Source: Roseomonas sp. OT10 (GTDB taxonomy: Bacteria; Pseudomonadota; Alphaproteobacteria; Acetobacterales; Acetobacteraceae). From it: DNA of 64,000 bases. Numbering within the stretch: position 1 is the first letter of the stretch; the number at the start of each line of letters is the position of its first letter. Positions 53,954 to 62,275 of this stretch are shown piece by piece. Where the stretch lies: assembly GCF_020991085.1 (NCBI RefSeq), contig NZ_CP087719.1, positions 3,988,001 to 4,052,000 on the forward strand, written 5' to 3'. The position numbers and the translations under genes were made by a program. Below the pieces are notes generated by a model. The model searched no databases. It saw nothing but the letters and a program-made list of their open reading frames with translations, and was not told the origin of the DNA.

Positions 53954-54286
53954 ATGCCCACGCCGTTCGAGCCGCAGTGGATCTCCACCGCGGTGGAGGC
54001 GCCGCTCATGGCCGCGCTCGCCTGGATGCTGCACGGCCTGCGCCGCGGCCTGTCCTCCCTGCCGGAGGCCTCCTGCGCCGATTCGGGCATGCTGGAGCGG
54101 ACGCGCGACGACCTGTCCGCCTTCAAGCTGGAGGTGGCGCGGACCTACGTGCCGCTGTCGCTGATCCGCGACGTGGACCAGCGGCTGACGCAGCACCTGC
54201 TGCGCATCGAGCACAAGCTGGACGAGGCCACCCGCTCCGCCACCATCGCCGCCGCCCGGATCGAGGCGATGCAGGAGGACCGCTGA
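53954..54286 (+). CDS. Phage-associated coiled-coil protein, possible holin or spanin
   Basis: A 110-residue protein beginning MPTPFEPQWISTAVEAPLMA; the stretch VEAPLMAALAWMLHGLRRGL is the only candidate membrane segment, and the C-terminal half is coiled coil (DVDQRLTQHLLRIEHKLDEA). GGAGGG lies six bases before the ATG. Its stop overlaps the ATG of the SleB hydrolase, so a lysis-accessory role is likely by context but not shown by motif. Confidence 0.55.
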   Translation: MPTPFEPQWISTAVEAPLMAALAWMLHGLRRGLSSLPEASCADSGMLERTRDDLSAFKLEVARTYVPLSLIRDVDQRLTQHLLRIEHKLDEATRSATIAAARIEAMQEDR

Positions 54287-54762
54287 TGCGCGCCACCCCG
54301 CATTCCGTCGCCATCCGGTCCCGCGAGGCCGCGGTGCTGTCCCTCACCCTCTATGCCGAGGCCGGGGGACGCCCGGTGCGCGCGATCGAGGCGCTGGCCG
54401 CGCTGGTGATGAACCGCCTCGCCGCCGGGCGGCCGGAATGGGGGGTGGGCGTGGAGGCGGTCTGCCGCGCGCCCTTCCACTTCCCCTGCTGGAACCCGCG
54501 CCATCCGCGCCATACGGTGCTGCGGGCCGTACCGCCGGCGGACCCGGCCATGGCGATCTGCCGCCGCATCGCCGCCCGCGCCATCGCCGGCGTGCTGCCC
54601 GACCCGACCGGAGGCGCCACCCACTACCACGAGGAGACGGTCCTGCCCGGTTGGGCCAGGGCGGAAGCGCCGCTCGCCGCCCTGGGCGGGCTGGTCTTCT
54701 ACCGCCCGGTGCCGGGTGCGCCGCCTGTGCCGGCCTCCTGGCCGGCGCTGGCACTGGCCTGA
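54286..54762 (+). CDS. SleB-type cell wall hydrolase (endolysin)
   Basis: A 158-residue Hydrolase_2/SleB-domain protein. Motifs: LSLTLYAEAGGRPVRAIEAL with the likely catalytic Glu, ALVMNRLAAG, FHFPCWNPRHP and TGGATHYHEETVLPGWARAE. SleB enzymes are lytic transglycosylases acting on peptidoglycan, and phages use such domains to release particles. No signal peptide, so a holin or leakage is needed. It overlaps the preceding gene by one base and is the last gene of the cluster. Confidence 0.87.
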   Translation: MRATPHSVAIRSREAAVLSLTLYAEAGGRPVRAIEALAALVMNRLAAGRPEWGVGVEAVCRAPFHFPCWNPRHPRHTVLRAVPPADPAMAICRRIAARAIAGVLPDPTGGATHYHEETVLPGWARAEAPLAALGGLVFYRPVPGAPPVPASWPALALA

Positions 54763-54873
54763 CCCTTGGGGGAGGCCGGACGGGCCGGGGGCCGCGCGCC
54801 ACGTTGCCCGGCACCGGCCGGCATGGAACCTTCCGTCCCCCAGCGGCCGCAACGGCCGCACGCGGAGGAAACC

Positions 54874-56244
54874 ATGCAACGTCGCACCCTGGCCGGAGGG
54901 CTCCTGATGGCCGCAACCCTGGCCCCGCCGGCCGTCCGTGCCCAGGCCGTGGCCCCGCCGGGCGGCACCCCGCCGGGGGCGGGCGGCGCCGTGGGCTGGG
55001 CCACCGCCTGGGCGGGGTCGGCGCAGGGCCCCTACCCCGTCGGCAACCCCTCCGCCCAGCCGGACCAGCGCTTCGCCTTCCCCAGCGCCCCGGAAGGGGC
55101 GGAGGACCAGAGCTTCCGCCTGGTGCTGCGCCCCGACCGCTGGGGGCAGCAGGCCCGGCTGCGCTTCAGCAACGCCTTCGGCACCCGGCCGCTGACGCTG
55201 GACGGCGTGCATGCCGGGCTGCATCTGGGCGGTGCCGCGGTGGTGCCGGGCACCAACCGGCCGGTGCGCTTCGAGGGGCGGGATTCCGTGACCATCCCGC
55301 CCGGCGGCCAGGCCTGGTCCGATCCGGTCGAGCTGCCCTTCGCCGCCGATCCGGCTTCCCCGCTCCTGGCCGGGCGCAAGCTTGCCGTCTCCTTCCATGT
55401 CGCCGGCCGCAGCGGACCGATGACCTGGCACGCCAAGGCGCTGCAGACCTCCTACGTCACCCCGCCGCGCGCCGGCGCGAAGGGGGCGGAGGAAGGCGAG
55501 GCGGCCTTCCCCTTCTCGACCGCCTCCTGGTTCTTCCTCGATGCCGTGGACATGGCGGCGCCATCCGGCACGCCGGTGGTCGTCTGCTTCGGGGATTCCA
55601 TCACGGACGGCACGGCCTCCACCATGAACGGCGACGACCGCTGGCCGGACGTGCTCTCGCGCCGCCTGCACGCCGCGCTGGGCAACGGCGTGGCTGTGGT
55701 GAACGCCGGCATCGGCGGCAACCAGGTGGTCGGCCCGAAGGAGTACGGGCCCGACAAGCCCTTCCCCGGCGGCCCCTCGGCGCTGGCACGGCTGGAGCGG
55801 GACGTGATCTCCCTCTCCGGCGTCACCACGGTGATCTGGCTGGAAGGCATCAACGACTTCAGCCGCAACGGCAACGCGCCGCGGGAGGCGGTGCAGGACG
55901 GGATGCGGGAGGGCGTGCGGCGCCTGCGCGCCGGCATCCCGGGCGTGCGCGTGGTTGCCGCCACGCTGGTCCCTGCCCTGGGCAGCAGCAGCGCCGCGCA
56001 CGGCCATGCGGAGCAGGACCAGAAGCGCCGCGGCCTCAACGCCTTCCTGCGCGATTCCGGCCTCTTCGACGCGGTGGTGGACTTCGACAGCGCCACCATG
56101 GATGCAGCCACAGGCGGTCTGCGGCCGGAGATGGTCCCCGAAAGCACGACCGGCGGGCCGGGCGACAAGCTCCACCCGAACCGCGCCGGCTACCTGGCCA
56201 TGGGCGGCACCATCGACCCGGCGGCGGTCCTGCCCCGGCGCTGA
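54874..56244 (+). CDS. Secreted SGNH/GDSL-family esterase
   Basis: A 456-residue exported hydrolase. Signal peptide MQRRTLAGGLLMAATLAPPA with a VRAQA-type cleavage region; an N-terminal beta-sandwich (about 60-220) resembling those fused to GDSL enzymes; then the catalytic domain with CFGDSITDGTAS (nucleophile Ser), VVNAGIGGNQVV (Gly), WLEGINDFSRNG (Asn) and DKLHPNRAGY (Asp/His). The start has an ideal GGAGGAAACC. Substrate unknown; polysaccharide or lipid esters are typical. Confidence 0.9.
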   Translation: MQRRTLAGGLLMAATLAPPAVRAQAVAPPGGTPPGAGGAVGWATAWAGSAQGPYPVGNPSAQPDQRFAFPSAPEGAEDQSFRLVLRPDRWGQQARLRFSNAFGTRPLTLDGVHAGLHLGGAAVVPGTNRPVRFEGRDSVTIPPGGQAWSDPVELPFAADPASPLLAGRKLAVSFHVAGRSGPMTWHAKALQTSYVTPPRAGAKGAEEGEAAFPFSTASWFFLDAVDMAAPSGTPVVVCFGDSITDGTASTMNGDDRWPDVLSRRLHAALGNGVAVVNAGIGGNQVVGPKEYGPDKPFPGGPSALARLERDVISLSGVTTVIWLEGINDFSRNGNAPREAVQDGMREGVRRLRAGIPGVRVVAATLVPALGSSSAAHGHAEQDQKRRGLNAFLRDSGLFDAVVDFDSATMDAATGGLRPEMVPESTTGGPGDKLHPNRAGYLAMGGTIDPAAVLPRR

Positions 56245-56335
56245 ACGGTAGGCCCGGGATCGTCTCCGGCGCCCGGCCGGCGGCCTCATACGCGCGGCGT
56301 GATGCGCTGACGTCTGCCGGCGTGGTGCCCGTGGC

Positions 56336-56611
56336 CCGGGGGCAAGGCGCTGCCTCGCCCCCGTACCCCCACTCCGCCAGGAGCAGAGCCCCTGGACCCG
56401 AAGGGCGCTGCCGCGCGGATGACTGTGACGGGGTCAATGCGCCGAGGAGCTTGGCTCCTCGGCGGGTACGGCCGCAGCATTCGCTGAAGCCTATGAAGCT
56501 TCTCCAGAGTCCCGCCTGTCCGCGTACCGTCAGGGTTGAGCCCGCAGGCTGACGCTCACGCGAAGCACCAGACTCCCAGTGGGGTCCGGGGCCCGCTTGT
56601 GGCCCCGGCAG
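56336..56611 (-). repeat. Dispersed hairpin-rich intergenic repeat, copy R5
   Basis: Reverse orientation, lying 188 bases beyond the stop of the DNA glycosylase gene on that strand. Blocks: GGGGGCAAGG/CCTCGCCCCC-type hairpin (the same as in R3 and R4), a CCAGGAGC/GCCCCTGG hairpin, GAGGAGC/GCTCCTC, a GTCCCGCCTGTCCGCG block and GGGGCC/GGCCCC. The first hairpin of the other copies is eroded here. No gene is seen in the whole gap 56245-56799. Confidence 0.8.
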
Positions 56612-56799
56612 CGAAGGGTCCGGGACGGGGATCGACCCACGGCGTCGATGCCGCAGGCCGGCGTCCCCTCCCGGTCTGCCGCCCGAACACCACAGCACCA
56701 CGGGTCCAGGTCATCCCGCCGTCGGGATCAAGCGGCGGCTGCCGGAACGGGGGGGACGCCGCCCGGCCGGAGGGCCTGGCGCCACCGCCGGGGCCCGTG

Positions 56800-57444
56800 T
56801 CAGATCGCCTGCGGGGCCTGGAAGCGGCCGTCCTTCGACAGGTCGGCGGCGCGCCACAGGTACCAGGCGGCGGCGGAGCGGTGCGGGGCCCAGGCCTCGC
56901 CGATGGCCGCCAGGTCGCGCGGCTTCGGCTGGGCGTCGAGCCCGGCGGCGATCCGGTAGCCCTCGCGCACGCCGAAATCATCCACCGGCAGCACGTCGCG
57001 CCGGCCCAGGGTGAAGATCAGCAGCATCTCCACCGTCCAGCGTCCCACGCCGCGCAGCGCGACCAGGCGCTCGATCAGCGCCGTGTCGGTCATGCGCGCG
57101 GCGGCGCGGCGGGTCGGCACCCAGCCGCCGGCGGATTTGTGCGCGATGTCCAGGATGGCGGCCTGCTTGGCGCCGGAGAAGCCGCAGGCGCGCAGCGCGC
57201 CCTCGGGCAGGGCCAGCACCGCCTCGGGCGGCGGGAAGGGGTGCGTGGGGGTGAGGGCGAGCAGGCGGTTCAGCATCGCCTCCGCCGCGCGGCCGTGCAC
57301 CTGCTGGTGCGCGATGGCCCGCACCAGCGCCTCGTAGGGCTCGCGGGCGGTGACGGGCTTCAGGCGGCAGGCCCCGACCTGCTGCACCACCCGCCCCAGC
57401 ACGGGATCGGCGGCCAGGTGGGCCCGCGCGGCACGGTTGCTCAT
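56800..57444 (-). CDS. DNA-3-methyladenine glycosylase (AlkA-type HhH-GPD)
   Basis: Base-excision repair glycosylase of 214 residues that removes alkylated purines. The helix-hairpin-helix motif is LVALRGVGRWTVEMLLIFTL, and the catalytic Asp follows in VLPVDDFGVREG. IAHQQVHGRAAEAMLNRL is the usual N-terminal helix pair. It lacks the AlkA N-terminal TBP-like domain, as do the shorter alphaproteobacterial forms. ATG at 57444. Single gene, divergent from the hydrolase at 57628. Confidence 0.9.
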   Translation of the reverse strand: MSNRAARAHLAADPVLGRVVQQVGACRLKPVTAREPYEALVRAIAHQQVHGRAAEAMLNRLLALTPTHPFPPPEAVLALPEGALRACGFSGAKQAAILDIAHKSAGGWVPTRRAAARMTDTALIERLVALRGVGRWTVEMLLIFTLGRRDVLPVDDFGVREGYRIAAGLDAQPKPRDLAAIGEAWAPHRSAAAWYLWRAADLSKDGRFQAPQAI

Positions 57445-57627
57445 CGGCGGCCCCGTGCGAAGGGCGGGGCAAAGGGCGGGCGGCCCTGCCGCGATGGCGG
57501 GGGGCGGATCGTGCGGAGCTTGGCGGGCATGGGGGCAGCGTCGTCGGGGGAAGACGCACCGATAGCGCATCGGAGGTCGCCTGAACACGCGCGGCCGGTG
57601 GCACGCCGCCTGCTGGCGGACCGGCGC

Positions 57628-58896
57628 ATGCCCCTGGACCTTGCCCCCGAGATCGCCCTCGCCGCCACGCTGTTCGACCGGCTGCGCGCCGCCACCCTCG
57701 ACGAGCCGGGCGTCACCCGCGCCTCCTTCGGGGCCGGCGAGCGGGCGGCGCATGCGCTGGTGGCCGGGGCCGGCCGGGAGGCGGGGCTGGAGGTCGCGGC
57801 CGATCCGCTCGGCACGCTGCGCCTCACCTGGCCGGGCCGGGACCGCACCCTGCCGGCGGTGACGGTGGGCTCGCATCTCGACAGTGTGCCGCATGGCGGG
57901 AACTTCGACGGCGCCGCCGGGGTGGTGATGGGACTGGCCGCCGCTGCCCACCTCGCGCGCAACGGCTGGCACGGTGCCCGCGACCTGACCGTGCTGGGTC
58001 TCCGGGCGGAGGAGATGTGCTGGTTCCCGGCGCACTACCTCGGCAGCCGGGCGGCCTTCGGCCTGCTGCCGCGGGACGCGCCCGACGCCCTGCGCCGCGC
58101 CGACAGCGGCCGGACCCTGGCCGAGCACATGCTGGAGGAGGGGCTCGATCCCGGGCTGATCCGCGCGGGCGAGGCCACCCTGGCGCCATCCCGGATCCAC
58201 TGCTTCCTGGAGCCGCATATCGAGCAGGGCCCCGCCCTGGTGGCGGAGGGGCTGCCGGTCGCCGTCGTCACCGGCATCCGCGGCAGCCTGCGCTACCCCC
58301 GCGCCACCGTCCTGGGCGAGCACGCCCATGCCGGGGCCGTGCCGCGCGCGCACCGGCGCGACGCGGCCCTGGCCGCGGTGGCGCTGATCGCCGCGCTGGA
58401 CGCGCGCTGGGCGCAGCTGGAGGCGGAAGGCGCCGACCTGGTCTGCACCGCCGGCATCCTGGCCACCGACCCCGCGCACCACGCGCCGACCAAGATCCCC
58501 GGGCTGCTGCGCTTCAGCCTGGACATCCGCAGCGAGGACGCGCCGCTGCTGGCGGCGCTGGACCGCTGGCTGCACGAGGAGGCCGCCCGGCTGGAGGCGG
58601 CGCGGGGCGTCCGCTTCGAGTTCGGCCCCGCGACCCACGCCGCGCCAGCCGCCATGGACCCCGGCCTGCGCGCGACGCTGCGCCGGGCGGCCGGGGCGGC
58701 CGGCGTGCCGTTCCGCGAGATGGCCTCCGGTGCCGGGCATGACTGCGCCACCTTCGCCGGCCTCGGCATCCCCTCTGCCATGCTGTTCCTGCGCAACGAC
58801 CACGGCAGCCACAACCCGGCGGAGGCCATGGCCATCGAGGACTTCGCCGCCGGCCTGGCCGTGCTGGTCGGGGCGCTGCAGGAACTGCTGGCCTGA
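57628..58896 (+). CDS. Zn-dependent hydantoinase/carbamoylase-family amidase
   Basis: M20-type metallo-hydrolase of 422 residues (HyuC/AllC/beta-ureidopropionase group). Metal ligands are visible in VGSHLDSVPHGGNFDGAAGV (His, Asp), LRAEEMCWFP (Glu) and HGSHNPAEAMAIEDF (His); the dimerisation-domain motif EPHIEQGPAL is characteristic of carbamoylases. It hydrolyses N-carbamoyl groups, fitting a ureide-using organism along with AtzE/HpxZ, but the exact substrate is open. ATG at 57628 is the first before the conserved region. Confidence 0.88.
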   Translation: MPLDLAPEIALAATLFDRLRAATLDEPGVTRASFGAGERAAHALVAGAGREAGLEVAADPLGTLRLTWPGRDRTLPAVTVGSHLDSVPHGGNFDGAAGVVMGLAAAAHLARNGWHGARDLTVLGLRAEEMCWFPAHYLGSRAAFGLLPRDAPDALRRADSGRTLAEHMLEEGLDPGLIRAGEATLAPSRIHCFLEPHIEQGPALVAEGLPVAVVTGIRGSLRYPRATVLGEHAHAGAVPRAHRRDAALAAVALIAALDARWAQLEAEGADLVCTAGILATDPAHHAPTKIPGLLRFSLDIRSEDAPLLAALDRWLHEEAARLEAARGVRFEFGPATHAAPAAMDPGLRATLRRAAGAAGVPFREMASGAGHDCATFAGLGIPSAMLFLRNDHGSHNPAEAMAIEDFAAGLAVLVGALQELLA

Positions 58897-58986
58897 CGCG
58901 GGCCGCCCGCGCCGTCGCGGGGCGGGTTGGGCGCGGAGCCGTGGCCCGGGGGAGGCCGATGACCTCCGGCGCCGCACCCCTCTGGA

Positions 58987-60450
58987 TCAGCCGTGGCGGA
59001 TGGCGACGGTCTTCAGCACGCCGAAGCCGCGCAGCGCCTCGAACCCCTTCTCGCGGCCGTGGCCGGAGCGCTTGACCCCGCCGAAGGGCAGCTCCACCCC
59101 GCCGCCGGCGCCGTAGTTGTTGACGAAGACCTGCCCGACCCGGATGCCGCGCGACAGGCGCATGGCGCGGCCGAGATCGGCGGTCCAGACGCCGGCGACC
59201 AGCCCGTAGTCGGTGCCGTTGGCGATGCGCAGCGCCTCCACCTCGTCACGGAAGCGGATGGCGGTCAGGACGGGGCCGAACACCTCCTCCTGCGCCAGCC
59301 GGTGCGTCGGGTCGACATCCGCGACCAGGGTCGGCTTCACGTAGTAGCCGCCTTCCGGCGCGTTGGAGGCGATGCGCCCCTGGCCGGCGATGCGCAGACC
59401 GTCCTGTTGGGCGAGGTCGATGTAGCCCTGCACCCGGGCCTGCTGGCTGGCGTTGACCAGCGGGCCGAGGTCGAGGTCGCGCTCGGCCGGCCCGGCCTCC
59501 AGCTTCGCGAAGCGGCCGGCGAGGTCCTCCACCACCCGGTCGAAGACGGGCGCCTCGACCAGCAGGCGCGAGCCGGCGGAGCAGGTCTGGCCGGCATTCT
59601 GCACGATGGCGGCCAGGGCGGTGGGCAGCAGCGCGTCCATCTCCGCATCGGCGAAGACGAGCTGCGGGCTCTTGCCGCCCAGTTCCAGCGTGACGGGGAT
59701 GGTGTTCTTCGCCGCGGCCGCCTGGACCAGCGTGCCCACCTCCGGGCTGCCGGTGAAGGAGATGTGGGAGACGCCGCGATGCGCCGTCAGCGCCGCGCCC
59801 GCCTCCTCGCCCAGCCCGGTCACCACGTTCCAGGCACCGTCGGGGAAGCCCGCCTCCTGCGCCAGGTCGGCCAGGGCGAGGGAGGAGAGCGAGGCGTCCT
59901 CAGCCGGCTTCAGCACGGCGGCGTTGCCCATGGCCAGCGCCCCGCCCACCGAGCGGCCGACCATCTGCAACGGGTAGTTCCACGGCACGATGTGGCCGGT
60001 GACGCCGTGCGGCTCCCACAGCGTCAGGACCGTGTAGCCCTCGGCATAGGGGATGGTGTCGCCGTGAATCTTGTCGGCCGCGCCGCCGTAGAACTCGAAG
60101 TAGCGGGCGCAGGCCAGGGCGTCGGCACGGGCCTGGCGGATCGGCTTGCCGACATCGAGGGATTCGAGCTGCGCCAGCCGCTCCGCGTCGCGGCGGATCA
60201 GCTCCGACAGGCGGGTGAGGCAGCGACCCCGGTCGGCGGCGGCCATGCGGCCCCAGGCACCGTCCAGCGCGGCCTGGGCGGCACGCACCGCCGCGTCGAT
60301 CTCGTCGGCGCCGCCACGGGCGATGCGCCCGACCTCGCCGCCATCGGAGGGGTTCAGGATGGGGAGCGTGTCGCGCGACTCCACCACCTTGCCGCCGATG
60401 CGGTGGCCGGTCGGCAGGCGTCCGACCGGATTGGGAACGGGCATATCCAT
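58987..60450 (-). CDS. NAD(P)-dependent aldehyde dehydrogenase
   Basis: A 487-residue class 1/2-type aldehyde dehydrogenase. Cofactor-site motif WNYPLQMVGRSVGGALAMGN; catalytic Glu in TLELGGKSPQLVF; catalytic Cys in NAGQTCSAGSRLLV; C-terminal VNNYGAGGGVELPFGGVKRS. It resembles betaine- or gamma-aminobutyraldehyde-type enzymes, but specificity is not decided by what I can see. Divergent from the Lrp-type gene at 60648, which may regulate it. Confidence 0.92.
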   Translation of the reverse strand: MDMPVPNPVGRLPTGHRIGGKVVESRDTLPILNPSDGGEVGRIARGGADEIDAAVRAAQAALDGAWGRMAAADRGRCLTRLSELIRRDAERLAQLESLDVGKPIRQARADALACARYFEFYGGAADKIHGDTIPYAEGYTVLTLWEPHGVTGHIVPWNYPLQMVGRSVGGALAMGNAAVLKPAEDASLSSLALADLAQEAGFPDGAWNVVTGLGEEAGAALTAHRGVSHISFTGSPEVGTLVQAAAAKNTIPVTLELGGKSPQLVFADAEMDALLPTALAAIVQNAGQTCSAGSRLLVEAPVFDRVVEDLAGRFAKLEAGPAERDLDLGPLVNASQQARVQGYIDLAQQDGLRIAGQGRIASNAPEGGYYVKPTLVADVDPTHRLAQEEVFGPVLTAIRFRDEVEALRIANGTDYGLVAGVWTADLGRAMRLSRGIRVGQVFVNNYGAGGGVELPFGGVKRSGHGREKGFEALRGFGVLKTVAIRHG

Positions 60451-60647
60451 GGGCCGGCATCTCCTCCGCGCGTGGCGGGGAGGGGATAGAGCAGATCGCG
60501 GCCCTCCGGAAACCCGGCGGGCACGGCGCCCCTGGCCGGCGGCCGGCGAATCCCCTAGGGATTCGCTTGGGCATTCCCGCGGCGGGCAATGCCGTATTCC
60601 ACCACATGGCGCCGTCGAATAAGGCGGCGGCCGCAGGACGTGGCCCG

Positions 60648-61139
60648 ATGGACGAGATCGACCGCAAGATCCTCGCCCTCCTGCAGGAGGATGCGACCCT
60701 GTCGATCGCGCAGATGGCGGACAGGGTCGGGCTCTCCCCCACCCCCTGCTGGAAGCGCATCCAGAAGCTGGAGGCGGCGGGCGTCGTCACCCGCCGCGTC
60801 GCGCTGCTGGCGCCGGAGAAGGTCGGCGTCGGCATGACGGTCTTCGTCGCCATCGAGGCGGGGGACCACACGCCGGACTGGCTGGACCGCTTCGCGGGCG
60901 CGGTGCGGTCTATGCCCGAGGTGATGGGCGCCTATCGCATGGCGGGCGAGGTCGACTACATGCTGCTGGTCGCGGTGGCGGACATGGCGGAGTACGACCG
61001 CTTCTACAAGCGGCTGATCGCGGCGGTGCCGATGCGCAACGTCACCTCCCGCTTCGCCATGGAGCGGATGAAGAGCACCACCGCCTTCCCGCTGCACCGC
61101 GGCGCCTTCCGCGACCGGGCGGGCGGGGGGGAGGAGTAG
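60648..61139 (+). CDS. Lrp/AsnC-family transcriptional regulator
   Basis: A 163-residue regulator: N-terminal helix-turn-helix MDEIDRKILALLQEDATLSI followed by LSPTPCWKRIQKLEAAGVV, then a RAM (ligand-binding) domain with MPEVMGAYRMAGEVDYMLLV. Start ATG at 60648 matches the family N-terminus; upstream in-frame ATGs add non-conserved residues. By position it probably controls the divergent aldehyde dehydrogenase. Confidence 0.92.
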   Translation: MDEIDRKILALLQEDATLSIAQMADRVGLSPTPCWKRIQKLEAAGVVTRRVALLAPEKVGVGMTVFVAIEAGDHTPDWLDRFAGAVRSMPEVMGAYRMAGEVDYMLLVAVADMAEYDRFYKRLIAAVPMRNVTSRFAMERMKSTTAFPLHRGAFRDRAGGGEE

Positions 61140-61212
61140 CCTTGATCTCCCGGAGGCCCGGACGGGAGGAAAAACCTCTCCGTTCGTGGGTTAATTCGAT
61201 AATCACTATTCA

Positions 61213-61245
61213 TTGACGTGAAATGGGACAGGACTAATCTAGTCC
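61213..61245 (+). promoter_or_regulatory. Predicted promoter with inverted-repeat operator upstream of the Ssu-type operon
   Basis: TTGACG (61213-61218) and TAATCT (61235-61240) with a 16-base spacer form a plausible promoter in an AT-rich patch. The -10 is embedded in the inverted repeat GGACTA-ATC-TAGTCC (61231-61245), a likely operator. The permease gene begins 190 bases downstream. Confidence 0.5.
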
Positions 61246-61436
61246 GCATGACACAGCCCCGCCTCCGCCGGACGCTGCGCCTCGCGCTCCGCCCCACCGG
61301 ATCGGCCTGTCGCCGGATGTCCCGCCCCTGTTGACGGGCCCCTGTTGACGGCCTCCGGCTGACCGGCCCGCCCGGTCCCACCGCTTTTCCCCTCCGCGCC
61401 ACCCGCCCCGCGGCCCGACGCCGCGAAGGAACCCGC

Positions 61437-62270
61437 ATGTCCGATACGCAAGCCCTGGGCGGCCGCGCGCGCCCGATCTCCCTGCCGGGGGCGCGCCTTC
61501 CCGCCCTGCCGTCCCTCGGCCGGCTGCGCCGCTTCGCCTCGCCGCTGGCGATCCTGCTGCTGTGGCAGGCGGCGTCGATGGCCGGGCTGATCTCGCCCCG
61601 GACGCTCGCCGCGCCCTCCACCGTCATCGCCTCCGCCTGGGAGCTGCTGCTCTCGGGCGAGCTGCCGCGCCACCTGCTGGTCTCGCTGGGCCGCGTCGCC
61701 TCCGGCCTCGCCATCGGCGTCACCGCCGGCGCGGCGCTGGCGGTGGTGGCCGGCCTGTCGAAGCTGGGCGAGGAGATCGTGGACGCGCCGATGCAGATGC
61801 TGCGCACCCTGCCCTTCCTGGCGCTGGTACCGCTGTTCATCCTGTGGTTCGGCATCGGCGAGACGCCCAAGATCGCCCTCGTCACCCTCGGCGCCGCCTT
61901 CCCCGTCTACCTGACGCTGTTCGCGGGCATCCGCGGCGTGGACCCGAAGCTGGTCGAGGCGGGGAAGGTCTTCGGCCTCGACCGCGCCGGGCTGGTGCGC
62001 CACGTCATCCTGCCCGGCGCCCTGCCCTCCGGGCTGGTCGGGCTGCGCTACGCGCTGGGCAGCGCCTGGCTGTCCCTGGTGATCGCCGAGCAGATCAACG
62101 CGACCTCCGGCATCGGCTTCCTCATCAACGACGCGCGCGACTTCCTGCGCACGGACATCATCGTGGTCGGCCTCGTGGTCTACGCGCTGCTCGGCCTCGG
62201 CGCCGATGCGCTGGTCCGCGCGGTGGAGCGCCACGCCCTGGCCTGGCGGCCGCAGCTGGTGAAGGGCTGA
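61437..62270 (+). CDS. ABC transporter permease, SsuC/TauC family
   Basis: Permease of 277 residues for sulfonates, taurine, nitrate or similar compounds. Six hydrophobic segments; the EAA loop reads FAGIRGVDPKLVEAGKVFGL, and RTLPFLALVPLFILWFGIGE is the family landmark. First gene of an operon with an ATPase five bases downstream and a binding protein. Confidence 0.9.
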   Translation: MSDTQALGGRARPISLPGARLPALPSLGRLRRFASPLAILLLWQAASMAGLISPRTLAAPSTVIASAWELLLSGELPRHLLVSLGRVASGLAIGVTAGAALAVVAGLSKLGEEIVDAPMQMLRTLPFLALVPLFILWFGIGETPKIALVTLGAAFPVYLTLFAGIRGVDPKLVEAGKVFGLDRAGLVRHVILPGALPSGLVGLRYALGSAWLSLVIAEQINATSGIGFLINDARDFLRTDIIVVGLVVYALLGLGADALVRAVERHALAWRPQLVKG

Positions 62271-62275
62271 CCCCG

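Larger units (their letters stand above)
41046..54762 (+). mobile_element. Podovirus-like (T7-order) phage-derived element, possibly domesticated
   Basis: Contains repressor region, small conserved genes, portal, scaffold, capsid, tail tube A and B, core protein, tail fibre, small and large terminase and a SleB-type hydrolase. Integrase, DNA and RNA polymerases, replication genes and the large internal core proteins are missing. No attachment repeats are visible at the borders. All recognisable structural genes are full length. It may be a reduced prophage or a gene-transfer-agent-like system. Confidence 0.75.

Noticed and set aside
39889-56611. Dispersed repeats as CRISPR arrays
   Set aside because: Copies are about 300 bases long, far apart, in both orientations, with no short regular repeat-spacer structure and no cas genes.
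57350-57565. Small plus-strand ORF opposite the DNA glycosylase start
   Set aside because: Antisense to a well-supported gene and without a ribosome site or conserved motif.
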